Origin: Corynebacterium urealyticum DSM 7109
Lineage (GTDB): Bacteria > Actinomycetota > Actinomycetes > Mycobacteriales > Mycobacteriaceae
Reading direction: 5' to 3'
Length of the DNA: 64,000 bases
Assembly (NCBI RefSeq): GCF_000069945.1
Contig: NC_010545.1
Coordinates: 1,550,001 to 1,614,000, forward strand
Shown here: piece by piece, positions 18,939-29,072 of the stretch
How positions within the stretch are numbered: the stretch's first letter is position 1
How the letters are laid out: each line of letters starts with the position of its first letter
Notes under the pieces: model-generated
Database searches by the model: none
The model's input: only the letters and a program-made list of their open reading frames with translations
What the model was told of the DNA's origin: nothing
Program-made: the position numbers and the translations under genes

Positions 18939-19697
18939 CTACTTCACGCCACCGAAACGGCGATCCCGCGAAGCGAACTCCCAGATCGCCCCGCGCAGGT
19001 GAGCCGGGGTGTAGTCCGGGAAGAGCACCTGCTGGTAAACCATCTCGGCATAAGCCGACTGCCAGATCAAAAAGTTGCTGGTCCGCTGCTCCCCCGACGG
19101 GCGCAGGAACAGGTCCACGTCCGGCATGTCGGGCTCGTCGAGGTAGCGGGAAAAATCCTTCTCCGAGACATCCCGGGGCTTGATCCGCCCCTGATTCGCC
19201 TCCGCCACCAGGGCCTTCGCCGCATCCGCGATCTCCGCGCGGCCACCGTAATTGATGCACATGTACAGCGTCATCCGGGTGTTGTGCTTCGTCTGCTCCT
19301 CCGCGCGCTCCAGCTCGCTAATCACCGAGCGCCACAGGCGCGGTCGGCGACCCACCCAACGGATCCGCACCCCAAGGGAGTCCAGGTAATCGCGCTGTTT
19401 GCGCAGCACATCGCGGTTGAAGCCCATGAGGAAGCGCACCTCCTCGGCCGAGCGCCGCCAGTTCTCCGTGGAGAAGGCATAGGCGGAGAGCGCCTCGACA
19501 CCCAGCTCCAGGCACTCCTCCACCAGACTGATCAGCACCGACTCCCCTCGCTTGTGCCCCTCGGTCCGTGCCAGGCCGCGCTCCTGTGCCCAGCGACCGT
19601 TGCCGTCCATGACCAGCGCGATGTGCCGCGGCACAAGTCCAGTAGGCAGGCTGGCGATCTGTTCTCGGGTTGCGGTTTCGTTCTTCACAACAGCCAT
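18939..19697 (-). CDS. uppS: Isoprenyl transferase (polyprenyl diphosphate synthase)
   Basis: A 252-residue cis-prenyltransferase that makes the long-chain lipid carrier diphosphate (decaprenyl in this group) for cell-wall assembly. Family motifs: [18 protein letters not shown] near residue 25, the [15 protein letters not shown] region, and [20 protein letters not shown] at the C-terminal end. Length is normal. It follows recO leftward, separated by about 110 bp without a recognisable terminator. Confidence 0.93.
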   Translation of the reverse strand: MAVVKNETATREQIASLPTGLVPRHIALVMDGNGRWAQERGLARTEGHKRGESVLISLVEECLELGVEALSAYAFSTENWRRSAEEVRFLMGFNRDVLRKQRDYLDSLGVRIRWVGRRPRLWRSVISELERAEEQTKHNTRMTLYMCINYGGRAEIADAAKALVAEANQGRIKPRDVSEKDFSRYLDEPDMPDVDLFLRPSGEQRTSNFLIWQSAYAEMVYQQVLFPDYTPAHLRGAIWEFASRDRRFGGVK

Positions 19698-19807
19698 TGT
19701 GCCAGCCCCACCTCGCGGATCCGTTATCCCCTCCCGCGGTCACCCCGTTGTTGTGGGGACGACGCCACCGGCTGGCGGATGATTCTTCCCGGCCGGTTCC
19801 GATCGGT

Positions 19808-20566
19808 TCACAGGGCCGCGTAGGCCGGGCAGGCGACCTCCAGCTGCTGGCGGACGTGCGCCAACAGCAGTTCGTGAGCCACCCGCACGTTGCCGGGGTT
19901 GGCCGCGACCTGGGCAGCCACTGCCAGCCGATCGTGAGCCAGCAGCCACAGCAGGCGCACCGCCTCGGGGGGAGGGGTGGCCGAACCCGGTGGGCGGCAG
20001 AGCACGCACACGCTGCCCCCGGCGCGCGGATGGAAGGCCCGGTGTGGCCCGGGACGGCCGCATTGGGCGCAGTCCACGAGGCTGGGCATCCAGCCAGCTT
20101 CTGCGAGCCCGTGGAGGACGAAGCGATCGGCCACGCTCACTGGGGGCAGCTCTGGGGTGGCTGGGTCAGTTCCGGCGAGGAGGGCGAGGCCTGCGTCCAA
20201 GCTAGAAAAGACGGCTTCGGAGGACCCTTCCGCGGTGGAGAGGATCTGGGCGAGCTCCAGCATCGCGGCCCCGGCGAAGTATTTGTCCACGTCCGCGACG
20301 ATGGGGCCGGCGTAACTAGCCAGGGAGGCGGTGTCCGTGATTTTGCCGAGGCTGCGGCCCCGGTAGACCTGCACGTTGACCTTCGAGAAACGATCGAGGC
20401 GGGCCCCGAAGCGGGACTTCGTCTTGCGGATGCCCTTGGCGACCGCGCGCACCACCCCGTGACTGCGGGTCAGCAGCACGAGGATGAGGTCGGCCTCCCC
20501 CAGCTTGTAGCTGCGCAAGACGAAAGCCTCGTCCCGGAAGTTCGGGCGAGGCGAGAAAGATGACAT
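19808..20566 (-). CDS. recO: DNA repair protein RecO
   Basis: A 252-residue recombination mediator that loads RecA with RecR. The N-terminal OB-fold shows FRDEAFVLRSYKLGEADLILVLLTRSHG, followed by AKGIRKTKSRFGARLDRFS, and the zinc-finger Cys residues occur in CAQCGRPGPH and CVLCRPP. Placed between DUF4282 genes and uppS, the usual actinobacterial position downstream of era. Confidence 0.93.
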   Translation of the reverse strand: MSSFSPRPNFRDEAFVLRSYKLGEADLILVLLTRSHGVVRAVAKGIRKTKSRFGARLDRFSKVNVQVYRGRSLGKITDTASLASYAGPIVADVDKYFAGAAMLELAQILSTAEGSSEAVFSSLDAGLALLAGTDPATPELPPVSVADRFVLHGLAEAGWMPSLVDCAQCGRPGPHRAFHPRAGGSVCVLCRPPGSATPPPEAVRLLWLLAHDRLAVAAQVAANPGNVRVAHELLLAHVRQQLEVACPAYAAL

Positions 20567-20596
20567 GGCTGACAGGCTACCGCGTGAGGCAGCTAC

Positions 20597-21016
20597 TTAG
20601 ACGATGAGCTCGGGGTGCGCGTCGGAGCGGCGACGGATCCGCTGCCAGGCCGTGGCCGTCGCGGCGATGGCGGCGACCATCTCCAAACCGACGCGCAGCA
20701 GGGCGATCTCGATGAAGGCGAGGACAGCGTAGAGCACGCCGGAAACCAGAACATTGGCCACGTTCGGCTCGAAGCTGATCTCCGGAGAGCTGGTGAAGAA
20801 CTCGGAACCATCGAAGCCGTTGATGGAGATGCCCACCCCACTCAGCCCGATCATCGAACCGAAGGTCATAACCACCGCGTTCACCAGAATGATCACGATG
20901 CCCAGGATGTAGAGCACCCGGATGAAGCCGGGGGAAAGGATACGGTTGAAGCCGAAATCCGTCAGCGTACGGAGGAATCCCTCCGCTTTCGCAGGCTCGC
21001 TAGTTCTGCTCGCCAT
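20597..21016 (-). CDS. DUF4282 membrane protein, short paralogue
   Basis: A 139-residue membrane protein with two helices (VLYILGIVIILVNAVVMTFGSMIG and VLVSGVLYAVLAFIEIALLRVGLEM) in the DUF4282 arrangement. Function unknown. It starts within the last codons of the next gene (17-bp overlap), and both share the segment FGFxRxLSP/TPxxxxVLY, so they look like a tandem duplication that may form a hetero-oligomer. Confidence 0.8.
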   Translation of the reverse strand: MASRTSEPAKAEGFLRTLTDFGFNRILSPGFIRVLYILGIVIILVNAVVMTFGSMIGLSGVGISINGFDGSEFFTSSPEISFEPNVANVLVSGVLYAVLAFIEIALLRVGLEMVAAIAATATAWQRIRRRSDAHPELIV

Positions 21017-21629
21017 GGCTCTGCCCCGGGTTCTGGTTCTGCGCCTGATCCTGCTCCATGGCCCGCAGGCGCTGCTCCTGGCGCGCGTCGATGGCCTGTA
21101 CGGACTGAGAGGTGCGGATCAGGGAGACCGCGACCTCCAGGTAGACGCGGGACAGCGCCAGCACCGCCACCGTAATCAGCACGATCGGCGGGACAGCCAG
21201 GACGAAGACCAGCAGGCTGAAGCCCAGCGGCTGGCCGGAGAAGAACACGCTCACCGCGCCCAGCAGTGCCAGGCCGGCGGCCACACCGATGACCACGAAG
21301 AGCACCATGTACAGCACCTGGGCCACGCTCGGGGTGACGTAGCGGCGGAAGCTGAAATCGAACAGTGCGCCGAAGAAGCTGCCGCCTTGCGGATCCTGAC
21401 CCACCGGGTAGCGCGCATCATCGCTAGCGAACTGCGCACGCGAGGAGTAGTCCACGCCAGGGTGTACCCCAACGCTGTGGTCCTCGGCGCTGCCACGGTA
21501 TTCCGGTGCGCTGTGGTCCATGCCCTGGCCCTGCAGGAAGGTCTCATTGGCCTGCCGGGCCTGCTCAGGTGTCAGCTCGCCCGGGGTGCGGGGCGAGAAG
21601 TCGGAAGGTTGTTTCTCGGGATTATCCAT
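21000..21629 (-). CDS. DUF4282 membrane protein, long paralogue
   Basis: A 209-residue protein: about 90 N-terminal residues are hydrophilic and disordered-looking, then a DUF4282 core with two helices (YMVLFVVIGVAAGLALLGAV and LLVFVLAVPPIVLITVAVLALSR), then a Gln-rich tail. ATG 21629 (MDNPEK) has AAGGAG six nt upstream and is preferred over the in-frame upstream start. Follows era on the same strand. Function unknown. Confidence 0.8.
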   Translation of the reverse strand: MDNPEKQPSDFSPRTPGELTPEQARQANETFLQGQGMDHSAPEYRGSAEDHSVGVHPGVDYSSRAQFASDDARYPVGQDPQGGSFFGALFDFSFRRYVTPSVAQVLYMVLFVVIGVAAGLALLGAVSVFFSGQPLGFSLLVFVLAVPPIVLITVAVLALSRVYLEVAVSLIRTSQSVQAIDARQEQRLRAMEQDQAQNQNPGQSHGEQN

Positions 21630-21698
21630 GTGTACTCCTTGGATGCACGCTCGCACTGGTGTGTCGCGACGCGCCCAGTGCCCGGGCCGGGCGGGGGT

Positions 21699-22718
21699 TT
21701 AGAAGCCCATGCGCTCCAATGCCTTCGGGTCAGACTGCCAGTTCTTCGCCACCTTCAGGCGGACGTCAAGGTAGATGTTCTGCCCCAGCATCTCAATGAT
21801 CTGGAGGCGAGAGTTGTGCACGATCCGAGACAGTCGGCGGTTATTGCGGCCCCGCAGGATGGCCTTCTGGCCCTCCCGTTCCACGTAGATCACCGCGTGC
21901 ACGTTCAGCACACCCTCCCTGGTCGGGGACGGCAGGATCTCGTCGACCTTCACAGCCACCGAGTGCGGCAGCTCGTGTTCCAGTCCGCTCAGTGCGGCCT
22001 CGCGGATCAGCTCGGCGATGCGGGTCTCGGTGTCGTCGTCGGTGACGTGGTCATCCGGGTAGAACTTCGGTCCCTCGGGCAGCTTCTCAGCGATGACGTC
22101 CACCAGGGTGTCCAGCTGGAATCCATCCTGGGCGGAAAGAGGGACGACGTCCACCTCGGCGCCGTCGAGCGCTTCGGTGAGCATGGCGTGCAGGCCGAGC
22201 AGCTGCTGGCCAACCCTGTCCTTGGAGACCTTGTCGGTCTTGGTGACGATGCCCATTAGCGGCACCTTGGGCGCGACCTGGCGGACGTTTTCCACGATCC
22301 AGCGGTCGCCGGGGCCGATCTTCTCGTCGGCTGGCACGCACACACAGATCAGGTCCATGTCCACGTAGGTTTCCTTGACCACGTCGTTGAGCCGCTCGCC
22401 CAGCAGGGTGCGTGGCCGGTGCAGGCCCGGAGTGTCCACGACGACGATCTGGGCCTTCGGCCGGTGCACGAGCCCGCGGATCGGGTGGCGCGTGGTTTCC
22501 GGCTGATCGGCGGTGATGGCGATCTTCTCCCCGACCAGGGCGTTGGTCAGCGTGGATTTTCCGGTATTCGGCCGGCCCACGAAGCTCACGAAGCCGGAGC
22601 GGAAGCCCTCGGGCGTGTCGAAGCCGAGCCCAGCACCCGCACTTTCGGTCGCGGGGTTGCCTGCTGCCGGGCTGGCAGCAGCGTCGGCGGGGAGCATCGA
22701 CTCATCGGGGAAAATCAT
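21699..22718 (-). CDS. era: GTPase Era, 30S assembly factor
   Basis: A GTPase of about 339 residues that binds 16S rRNA during small-subunit maturation. G1 GRPNTGKST, G2 ETTRHPIRG, G3 DTPG and G4 TKTD are present, with a C-terminal KH domain (AILRGRNNRRLSRI). An N-terminal extension of about 40 Ala/Gly/Pro-rich residues precedes the GTPase domain. ATG at 22718 follows GGGAGG by 12 nt and overlaps the upstream gene end; GTG 22730 and ATG 22739 are alternatives. Confidence 0.94.
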   Translation of the reverse strand: MIFPDESMLPADAAASPAAGNPATESAGAGLGFDTPEGFRSGFVSFVGRPNTGKSTLTNALVGEKIAITADQPETTRHPIRGLVHRPKAQIVVVDTPGLHRPRTLLGERLNDVVKETYVDMDLICVCVPADEKIGPGDRWIVENVRQVAPKVPLMGIVTKTDKVSKDRVGQQLLGLHAMLTEALDGAEVDVVPLSAQDGFQLDTLVDVIAEKLPEGPKFYPDDHVTDDDTETRIAELIREAALSGLEHELPHSVAVKVDEILPSPTREGVLNVHAVIYVEREGQKAILRGRNNRRLSRIVHNSRLQIIEMLGQNIYLDVRLKVAKNWQSDPKALERMGF

Positions 22719-22722
22719 CTCG

Positions 22723-24276
22723 CTAGTCACCCTCCCCATTCTGCCCTACTGCAGGCCGTGGGGCGGAATCATCGCGCCGCGGGGCAGCCTCGCCGGAACC
22801 GGCCTGGCCCACCGCCTCGGCGCTTTCCTCAGCGGCCTGCTCCTCCCCCGGGGCCACCCGGCTGACGACGGCGGATTTCACAATGTAGCGCCCCTTCTTG
22901 TTGTGGCCGCCCTCGAAGACCAGGTGCAGCCCAGCAGTGGTGATCTCCGCCCCCGGCATCGGCACCTTGCCCAGCTCGAGGGCGCCCAGCCCGGCCACGG
23001 TATCGGCCTGGTCATGCTGCTCCTCGCTGAATTCGATCTCCGTGGCCCGCTCCGGAACCCAGCTGCGGTCCTCCCAGGATCCTGCTCCGCCGCGTTCATG
23101 GTGGCCGGCCTCCCCATGTCCGGACTCGGCGCGGGAAGAGTCTTTCTGCTCGCCGTGGTGCGCCCCCTCATAGCTCTGCTCACGGAAGAGCTCTTCCAGC
23201 TCGCCCAGAGGGAGCCGGGAGCTGACCCGGTAACGGCCATCGCCCAGACTTTCGATCGGCTGGTCCTCGTCGGCGTCGTACTCATCAGAAATTTCGCCGA
23301 CGATCTCCTCCAGAATGTCCTCGATGGAGATCAGGCCTGCGACCGCGCCGTACTCGTCGACCAGCATTGTCAGGTGCACCTGGTCGCGCTGCATGTCCTC
23401 GAGCAGGTCGGTAAGCAGCCGGGAATCGGGGACGAAGTTCGGCTTGCGCATCACCTCGGTCACCGGCGTATGACGGCCGGCGTCCTGGTCGTGGTACGTC
23501 TGCGCAACCAAGTCCTTGAGGTAGACGATTCCGACAATGTCGTCGACGTCCTCGCCGATCACCGGGAGGCGGGACAGCCCGGAGCGCACGCACAGGCTCG
23601 TCGCCTGGCCTGCGGACTTGCTGTCCTCGATCCACACCATCTCCGTGCGTGGCACCATCACTGCACGGGCAGTCGTATTCGTCAGATCGAAGACAGACTG
23701 GATCATCCTGCGCTCGTCAGTCTCCACGATGCCGTGCTCCGTCGCGATATCCACCATCTCCCGCAGCTCGATCTCCGAGGCGAACGGACCATCCCTAAAA
23801 CCACGACCCGGGGAGAGCACCGATCCGGCGCGCACCAACCCGCGAGCGAGAAAACCGAAGACCCGGTTCACCCCCAGAAGGAATGGGGCTGCGGCCAGGG
23901 AAACGGAGTAGGGGTTTTGACGTCCCAAAGTACGAGACAGCACGCCGATGACGACGAAGTTGATGAACGCCGTCAGCAGAATAGCGGCGATCAGTGACAA
24001 GGCCTGCAGCTCGAAAGCCTCGACGAACACCGCCGCCATCAATGCCGTGCCCGTGACCTCGCACAGGGTGCGCAGCAGGACGAGCAGGTTGATGTGCTCC
24101 GCGCGGCGGGCCATGACCTTAGCCAGGTGGCGAGCCCCCGGGCGCTCGTCCTTAACGAGTGTTTCGACCCTCGCCGGAGACAGCGAGGATAGTGCGGTCT
24201 CAGCCAGGGAGAACACCGCACTGACCGCGAGCGCGAGGATCAGGCCGATAGTGCCAGCTAATATCCAGGTGTCCAT
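22723..24276 (-). CDS. CNNM/CorC-HlyC family membrane protein with His-rich insert
   Basis: A 517-residue protein: DUF21 membrane domain (residues 1-150, from ILAGTIGLILALAVSAVFSLAETALSSL), a CBS pair (VMVPRTEMVWI ... YLKDLV, VDEYGAVAGLISIEDILEEIVGEI), and a CorC_HlyC domain. About 70 residues of His/Gly/Glu-rich low-complexity sequence (GAHHGEQK ... GHGEAGHHERGG) interrupt the CorC domain, and a Glu/Ala-rich tail ends the protein. The family includes Mg2+/Co2+ efflux proteins; the hemolysin name is historical. Its ATG directly follows the ybeY stop. Ends inside the start of era. Confidence 0.88.
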   Translation of the reverse strand: MDTWILAGTIGLILALAVSAVFSLAETALSSLSPARVETLVKDERPGARHLAKVMARRAEHINLLVLLRTLCEVTGTALMAAVFVEAFELQALSLIAAILLTAFINFVVIGVLSRTLGRQNPYSVSLAAAPFLLGVNRVFGFLARGLVRAGSVLSPGRGFRDGPFASEIELREMVDIATEHGIVETDERRMIQSVFDLTNTTARAVMVPRTEMVWIEDSKSAGQATSLCVRSGLSRLPVIGEDVDDIVGIVYLKDLVAQTYHDQDAGRHTPVTEVMRKPNFVPDSRLLTDLLEDMQRDQVHLTMLVDEYGAVAGLISIEDILEEIVGEISDEYDADEDQPIESLGDGRYRVSSRLPLGELEELFREQSYEGAHHGEQKDSSRAESGHGEAGHHERGGAGSWEDRSWVPERATEIEFSEEQHDQADTVAGLGALELGKVPMPGAEITTAGLHLVFEGGHNKKGRYIVKSAVVSRVAPGEEQAAEESAEAVGQAGSGEAAPRRDDSAPRPAVGQNGEGD

Positions 24277-24864
24277 TTACTTCGGCTCGGTTTCTAGCCC
24301 GGAGCTAAAGGAACTGCCGGAACCGGAGTCGTCCCGGTCCGCCGCACTCGGGAATGCCGCGGCACCGCTCGGCTTCGGGCCGAACTTCACGCCGCGCTCC
24401 TCCTGGGAGTCGTACCAATTCGCCAGGACCTCGTTCTGGATGGAGAACATCTGCTGCTCCTCCTCCGGGGTTACGTGGTCGAAGCCCAGCAGGTGCAGCA
24501 CGCCGTGCACAGTCAGCAGGTCCAGCTCGTGGGCCAGGGAGTGGCCGGCGCGCTCAGCCTGCCCCTTCGCAAAGCTCGGGCAGAGCATGATGTCGCCCAA
24601 CATCGCTGGCGAGACCGGCGGGCCGTCCTTGCGGCCCCAGCCCGGGGTGAGCTCATCCATCGGGAAGCTCATGACGTCCGTCGGGCCCGGTAGGTTCAGC
24701 CAGCGCAGGTGCAGGTCGGCGATGGTCTCCTCGTCCACGATGTGGATGGACAGCTCCGCGCTGGAGTGGACGTCCATGGTCCACAGCGTGTAGCGGGCGA
24801 CGTCGATCAGCTCTTCCTCGTTGATCTCGCCCCAGCCGGATTCGTTAAAAACCTCGATGCTCAC
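24277..24864 (-). CDS. ybeY: rRNA maturation endoribonuclease YbeY
   Basis: A 195-residue zinc-dependent endoribonuclease for 16S rRNA 3'-end processing. The zinc motif H-x3-H-x5-H is present in [11 protein letters not shown], near residue 115. The tail beyond the motif is longer than usual and Ser/Gly-rich. I start at GTG 24864, preceded by GGAG at 9 nt, which overlaps the phoH stop by one base (TAGTG) and indicates coupled translation. Confidence 0.92.
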   Translation of the reverse strand: MSIEVFNESGWGEINEEELIDVARYTLWTMDVHSSAELSIHIVDEETIADLHLRWLNLPGPTDVMSFPMDELTPGWGRKDGPPVSPAMLGDIMLCPSFAKGQAERAGHSLAHELDLLTVHGVLHLLGFDHVTPEEEQQMFSIQNEVLANWYDSQEERGVKFGPKPSGAAAFPSAADRDDSGSGSSFSSGLETEPK

Positions 24865-25916
24865 TAGCGGGTTCTCCATTCCTGTTGTTCTTCACGGTCC
24901 AAGCGGGCGAGCTCCTCTTCGGCCTCGAAGCGCTCGTAGGCGTCCACGATGCGGGTCACCAGCCGGTGCCGGACGACGTCATTGCTGCTCAGCTCGGCGA
25001 AACGGATGCCGTCCACCCCGTCCAGGATCTCCTGGCTGGCGGCCAGGCCGCTGCGCTGTTTCTTCGGCAGGTCCACCTGGGTCAGGTCGCCGGTGATGAC
25101 CATCTTCGACCCGAAACCCAGCCGGGTGAGGAACATCTTCATCTGCGCGGGCGTTGTGTTCTGAGCCTCGTCCAGGATGACGAAGCTGTTGTTCAGCGTG
25201 CGGCCGCGCATATAGGCCAGCGGGGCGACCTCAATGACGCCGGATTCCATGAGTCGCGGGATGATCTCGGGGTCCACCATCTCCCGCAGCGCGTCGTGGA
25301 GGGGGCGCAGGTAGGGGTCGATCTTGTCGCCCAGGGTGCCGGGCAGGAAACCGAGGTTCTCCCCCGCCTCCACTGCTGGCCGGGTCAGGATGATCCGGGT
25401 GACCTCCTTGGCCTGCAGCGCTTGCACTGCCTTGGCCATCGCCAGGTAGGTCTTGCCCGTGCCTGCGGGGCCGAGCCCGAAGACGACCGAGTAGTTGTCG
25501 ATGGCCTCGACGTATTCTTCCTGGCCAAGGGTCTTCGGCCGCACCGCCTTGCCGCGGTAGCTGACGATGGGGGCAGCCTTGTAGTTCAGTACTGCGCCCT
25601 GCTCGTCGAGCATTTCGATGATGCGGCGAGTGACGTCCGGGGTGACGGCCTGGCCGTGATCAGCGATGGCGGCCATCTCCATCAGGATCTTGCGGGTGCG
25701 GCTCACCTCGCTGGCCTCGCCTCGCAAGACCAGGTGGTTGCCTCTGGTCAGGATGTCTGCGTCGACGGCGTCTTCGACGATCCTGAGATTCTCATCTGCT
25801 GGACCGGAGATGGCCAGCACGGCTTCTGGGGGAAGTTCGAGGGTGGAGCTGGCGACTCGCGGGCGTGGTGATTGCGCTGCGTGGGCTCCGTGGGTGCGGA
25901 CATTATGAGGAACCAT
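24864..25916 (-). CDS. phoH: PhoH-family ATPase
   Basis: A 350-residue PhoH-like ATPase. Walker A is GPAGTGKT (near residue 152) and the Walker B region is [21 protein letters not shown]. An N-terminal KH-like region (residues 30-90) precedes it, as in the PhoH proteins that sit beside ybeY. The role is probably RNA-related; the phosphate-starvation name comes from E. coli and may not apply. Confidence 0.92.
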   Translation of the reverse strand: MVPHNVRTHGAHAAQSPRPRVASSTLELPPEAVLAISGPADENLRIVEDAVDADILTRGNHLVLRGEASEVSRTRKILMEMAAIADHGQAVTPDVTRRIIEMLDEQGAVLNYKAAPIVSYRGKAVRPKTLGQEEYVEAIDNYSVVFGLGPAGTGKTYLAMAKAVQALQAKEVTRIILTRPAVEAGENLGFLPGTLGDKIDPYLRPLHDALREMVDPEIIPRLMESGVIEVAPLAYMRGRTLNNSFVILDEAQNTTPAQMKMFLTRLGFGSKMVITGDLTQVDLPKKQRSGLAASQEILDGVDGIRFAELSSNDVVRHRLVTRIVDAYERFEAEEELARLDREEQQEWRTR

Positions 25917-25928
25917 ATGGGCTTTATC

Positions 25929-26678
25929 CTACCGCGCCCCAGCGTCCGTGAGGGCGCCAATCGCACCCAGCGCCACCGCGCCGGCGGTGGCCGTGCGCAG
26001 CACCTCGGGGCCGAGGACGACCGATTGGCCGCCGAGCTCCTCGAGGGTCGCCAGCTCCTCCGGAGCGATGCCGCCCTCTGGCCCGATGACCAGGACGATG
26101 TCCTCTACATCGGCAGCACCCTCAACGAAGGTGCGGAAGCTGCCGCGGGCGTCCTCGTGAAGCATCCCGAGGCGCGCGGTGCTCGCGGGGCTCGCTAGCC
26201 CCGGCACCAGCTTCGGTAGGTCGGTGAGATTGCGCAACAGCCCGGTGATCTCGGGAAGAACGAGCCGACGGGACTGCTTGGTGGCTGCGAAGGCGGTTTT
26301 CTCCCAGCGAGCCAGCGCCTTATCTTCCTTCTTGTCCCAGCGGGCGATGCAGCGGCTGGCCGCCCATGGGATGATGCGATCCGCCCCAGCCTGGACCATC
26401 AGATCCACCGCCAGCTCGGAGCGGTCGGACTTCGGCAACGCTTGAACGATCGTCACCCGAGGACTGGGTTGCGGCAACTCCAGCAGCTCCGAAACGTGCA
26501 CTCCCGCAGACGAGAACGTGCCGCGCACAGCGGTGGCGGCACCGTCACTGACGATGACCGCCTCCCCGTCGGCAATGCGCTTGACCTGGCTGTGCCGCGC
26601 CTCTGCCCCGGTAAGCTGAACGGAATCACCGACCGCGACACCCTGAGGCAGGGGCTGGATGAACACTGATTCTGTCAC
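25929..26678 (-). CDS. rsmE: 16S rRNA m3U1498 methyltransferase
   Basis: A 249-residue SPOUT methyltransferase. A PUA-like N-terminal domain (GVAVGDSVQLTGAEARHSQVKRI) is followed by the trefoil-knot domain with VLVIGPEGGIAPEE and VVLGPEVLRTATAGAVAL, the S-adenosylmethionine site. GTG start. It lies 12 bp from phoH, in the same leftward run. Confidence 0.93.
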   Translation of the reverse strand: MTESVFIQPLPQGVAVGDSVQLTGAEARHSQVKRIADGEAVIVSDGAATAVRGTFSSAGVHVSELLELPQPSPRVTIVQALPKSDRSELAVDLMVQAGADRIIPWAASRCIARWDKKEDKALARWEKTAFAATKQSRRLVLPEITGLLRNLTDLPKLVPGLASPASTARLGMLHEDARGSFRTFVEGAADVEDIVLVIGPEGGIAPEELATLEELGGQSVVLGPEVLRTATAGAVALGAIGALTDAGAR

Positions 26679-26774
26679 TAGATTCTTTCCGCTTCTTCCG
26701 CTGGTGGCTCGGCTGGTTGAGCCGGTGCACGGATGCTTGAGCTAGGCCGGCCTTATCGGCCTTATTGCGCCGCT

Positions 26775-27917
26775 TTAGGCGCGGGAGAAGTGCTTGCGCA
26801 GCCGGGAGAACAGGCCGCTGTGCTGTCCACCCTTCGTGTTCACGGCCACGTCCTCCTTGGAGTGGTCGCGCAGCTGCTCCAGCAGTTCCCGCTGCTTGTG
26901 GCTCAGGTTGGTCGGCACGGTGACGTCCACGTGGACGATCAGGTTGCCGTGGCCCTCGCGGCGCAGGTGCGGCATGCCCTGGCCAGACAGGCGGATCTGC
27001 TCGTCCGGCTGAGTGCCGGCCGGGATCTCCACCGACTCATTGCTGCCATCCAGCAGCTCCAGCGAGGTCTTCGTCCCCAGCGCGGCGTCCACTGCCGGGA
27101 CGGAGATGGTGACGTGCAGGTTATCGCCCTCGCGGATAAACATCGGGTGCTCCTCGGCCTGGACCTCGATGTAGAGGTCACCGGCCGGGCCGCCGCCCGG
27201 GCCGACCTCGCCCTCACCGGTCATGCGGATGCGCATGCCGTCGGAAATACCGGCCGGGATATTCACCGCGATGTCCCGGCGAGCGCGCACCCGGCCATCG
27301 CCCTGGCAGTTCTCGCACGGATCCTCAATAATCTCGCCGGTACCGCCGCAGCGGTGGCACGGGCGGGCGACCTGCACGCGGCCCAAGATGGAGTTCTGAA
27401 CCTCCATGACCTGGCCCTGCCCGTGACAGGTGGGGCAGCCCACCGCCTCGGACTTGGACTGAGACCCCGTCCCCTCGCAGGGCTCGCACAGCACTGCGGT
27501 GTCCACGGTGACCTCGTGCTTGATGCCGGAGTAGATCTCCTCCAGGCTCAGCGAGATGCGCAGCAGCGCATCGTTGCCGCGGCGCACACGGGGGACGCGC
27601 TGGCCCGCTCCCCCGCCGCCACCGCCGAAGAAGGCGTCGAAGATATCGCCCAGTCCGCCGGTGCCGAATCCACCGCCGCCGCCCGGCTGGCCGAAGCCCG
27701 GCTCCTCTGGGTCGCCACCGGCGTCCACAATCTGGCGCTTCTGCGGGTCAAGGAGAACCTCTTGGGCAAGGGTTGCCTCCCGGAACTTCTCCGCCGCGTC
27801 CTCGGACGGGTTGACGTCCGGGTGGTACTTGCGGGCGACCTTGCGATAAGCCTTCTTGATCTCCGAATCGGTGGCGTTATGGTCCACGCCAAGAATGCCG
27901 TAATAGTCACGGGCCAC
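26775..27917 (-). CDS. dnaJ: Chaperone DnaJ
   Basis: A 380-residue Hsp40 co-chaperone of DnaK. J domain with the HPD tripeptide (KYHPDVNP), a Gly/Phe-rich linker, four CxxCxGxG repeats for two zinc centres (CEPCEGTG, CPTCHGQG, CHRCGGTG, CENCQGDG), and the C-terminal substrate domain. This is the dnaJ copy next to hrcA, without grpE or dnaK, as in other actinobacteria. GTG start. The final ~95 bp between it and rsmE contain a GC-rich hairpin but no clear terminator. Confidence 0.95.
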   Translation of the reverse strand: MARDYYGILGVDHNATDSEIKKAYRKVARKYHPDVNPSEDAAEKFREATLAQEVLLDPQKRQIVDAGGDPEEPGFGQPGGGGGFGTGGLGDIFDAFFGGGGGGAGQRVPRVRRGNDALLRISLSLEEIYSGIKHEVTVDTAVLCEPCEGTGSQSKSEAVGCPTCHGQGQVMEVQNSILGRVQVARPCHRCGGTGEIIEDPCENCQGDGRVRARRDIAVNIPAGISDGMRIRMTGEGEVGPGGGPAGDLYIEVQAEEHPMFIREGDNLHVTISVPAVDAALGTKTSLELLDGSNESVEIPAGTQPDEQIRLSGQGMPHLRREGHGNLIVHVDVTVPTNLSHKQRELLEQLRDHSKEDVAVNTKGGQHSGLFSRLRKHFSRA

Positions 27918-27963
27918 GGTGAGTTTTATCCCCTTTGCTCGCTATCGAAACCAAACTTGCAGT

Positions 27964-29034
27964 CTACTCCCCGGCCAGAATCCGGGATACATAGTGCGCC
28001 ACTGCGGTCACCTTAGACATCGTGCCGGGGTAGTCCAAGTGGGTTGGGCCCAGCACACCGAGCCCGCCCATGACCGCGTTTTCCGCGCCGTAACCGGTGG
28101 AGATCACCGAGGCGCTGCGCAGCTCTTCGTCCTCGTTTTCCTCGCCGATGCTGACCTGGATACCCATGTCGCGGACCCCAGAGAGGAGTTTGAGAACGAC
28201 GACCTGTTCTTCCAACGCTTCGAGCACCGGGGTTAATTCCCCCACCCGGGCGATATTCGGGGTCCCAGCGAGGATGAGCCGGTCGTTGGGGCGCTCCACC
28301 ATGGTCTCCATCAGCACGGTCGCCACCGCGATCAGGGCCGGCCGCAGCTCCGCGGGCACCGTCTTCGACCGGGCCTCCTGGGCTAGGGAGGCGATCTTCG
28401 CGCAGGCCTCCTCCAGGGTCAGCCCGACGACGCTGTGGTTCACCAAGTCGCGGACGCGCGGCAGGTCGGACTCGGCGAGCGGTTCCCCGAGGTCGACGTT
28501 GCGCTGGTCGACCCGCCCGGTGTCTGTGATGAGGACGACGAGCAGGCGGTGGGTGGAAAGGTGCACGAGCTCGCAGTGCTTCACCCGGCCGATGCGCATA
28601 TCCGGCAGCTGAACGACCGCCACCTGGCGGGTCAGCTGAGCCAGCAACTGAACGCTGCGGCGCAGGACGTCCTCGAGGTCCACCCCGTGCTCCAGAAAGT
28701 CCAGAATCGCCCGACGCTCCGGCATGCTCATCGGCTTGACCGCGTGGATGCCGTCCACGAAGTGGCGGTAGCCCTTCACGGTGGGGATGCGCCCAGAGCT
28801 GGCATGCTGCTGGGTGATGTAGCCATCCTGCTCGAGGGCGGCCATGTCGTTGCGGATCGTCGCCGAGGACACGCCCAGCTGGTGCCGGTCGAGGAGCATC
28901 TTGGAACCCACCGGCTCCTGCAGGGAGATGTAGTCTGACACGATGGCGCGCAACACCTCGCTGCGGCGTTGCTGGGTCGACAGCGACGCACGGTTCTTCG
29001 GCACGCGATTAGTCACGGAAAAGCTCACCACCAT
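27964..29034 (-). CDS. hrcA: Heat-inducible transcription repressor HrcA
   Basis: A 356-residue repressor of class I heat-shock genes. An N-terminal winged helix ([19 protein letters not shown]...[16 protein letters not shown]...HASSGRIPT) precedes the GAF-like and dimerisation domains. It lies directly upstream of dnaJ. I looked for its operator (CIRCE, TTAGCACTC-N9-GAGTGCTAA) around hrcA and dnaJ and did not see one, so its targets lie elsewhere. Confidence 0.94.
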   Translation of the reverse strand: MVVSFSVTNRVPKNRASLSTQQRRSEVLRAIVSDYISLQEPVGSKMLLDRHQLGVSSATIRNDMAALEQDGYITQQHASSGRIPTVKGYRHFVDGIHAVKPMSMPERRAILDFLEHGVDLEDVLRRSVQLLAQLTRQVAVVQLPDMRIGRVKHCELVHLSTHRLLVVLITDTGRVDQRNVDLGEPLAESDLPRVRDLVNHSVVGLTLEEACAKIASLAQEARSKTVPAELRPALIAVATVLMETMVERPNDRLILAGTPNIARVGELTPVLEALEEQVVVLKLLSGVRDMGIQVSIGEENEDEELRSASVISTGYGAENAVMGGLGVLGPTHLDYPGTMSKVTAVAHYVSRILAGE

Positions 29035-29048
29035 CTGTTCTGCTTCTC

Positions 29049-29072
29049 CCCCAGCCTAGGCGAAAGGCTGGG
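29049..29072 (-). other. Hairpin between hemW and hrcA
   Basis: CCCAGCCT / AGGCTGGG form an 8-bp stem with a 7-nt loop in the short gap after the hemW stop. There is no T-run downstream, so it may be a weak terminator or an mRNA processing structure. Confidence 0.4.
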
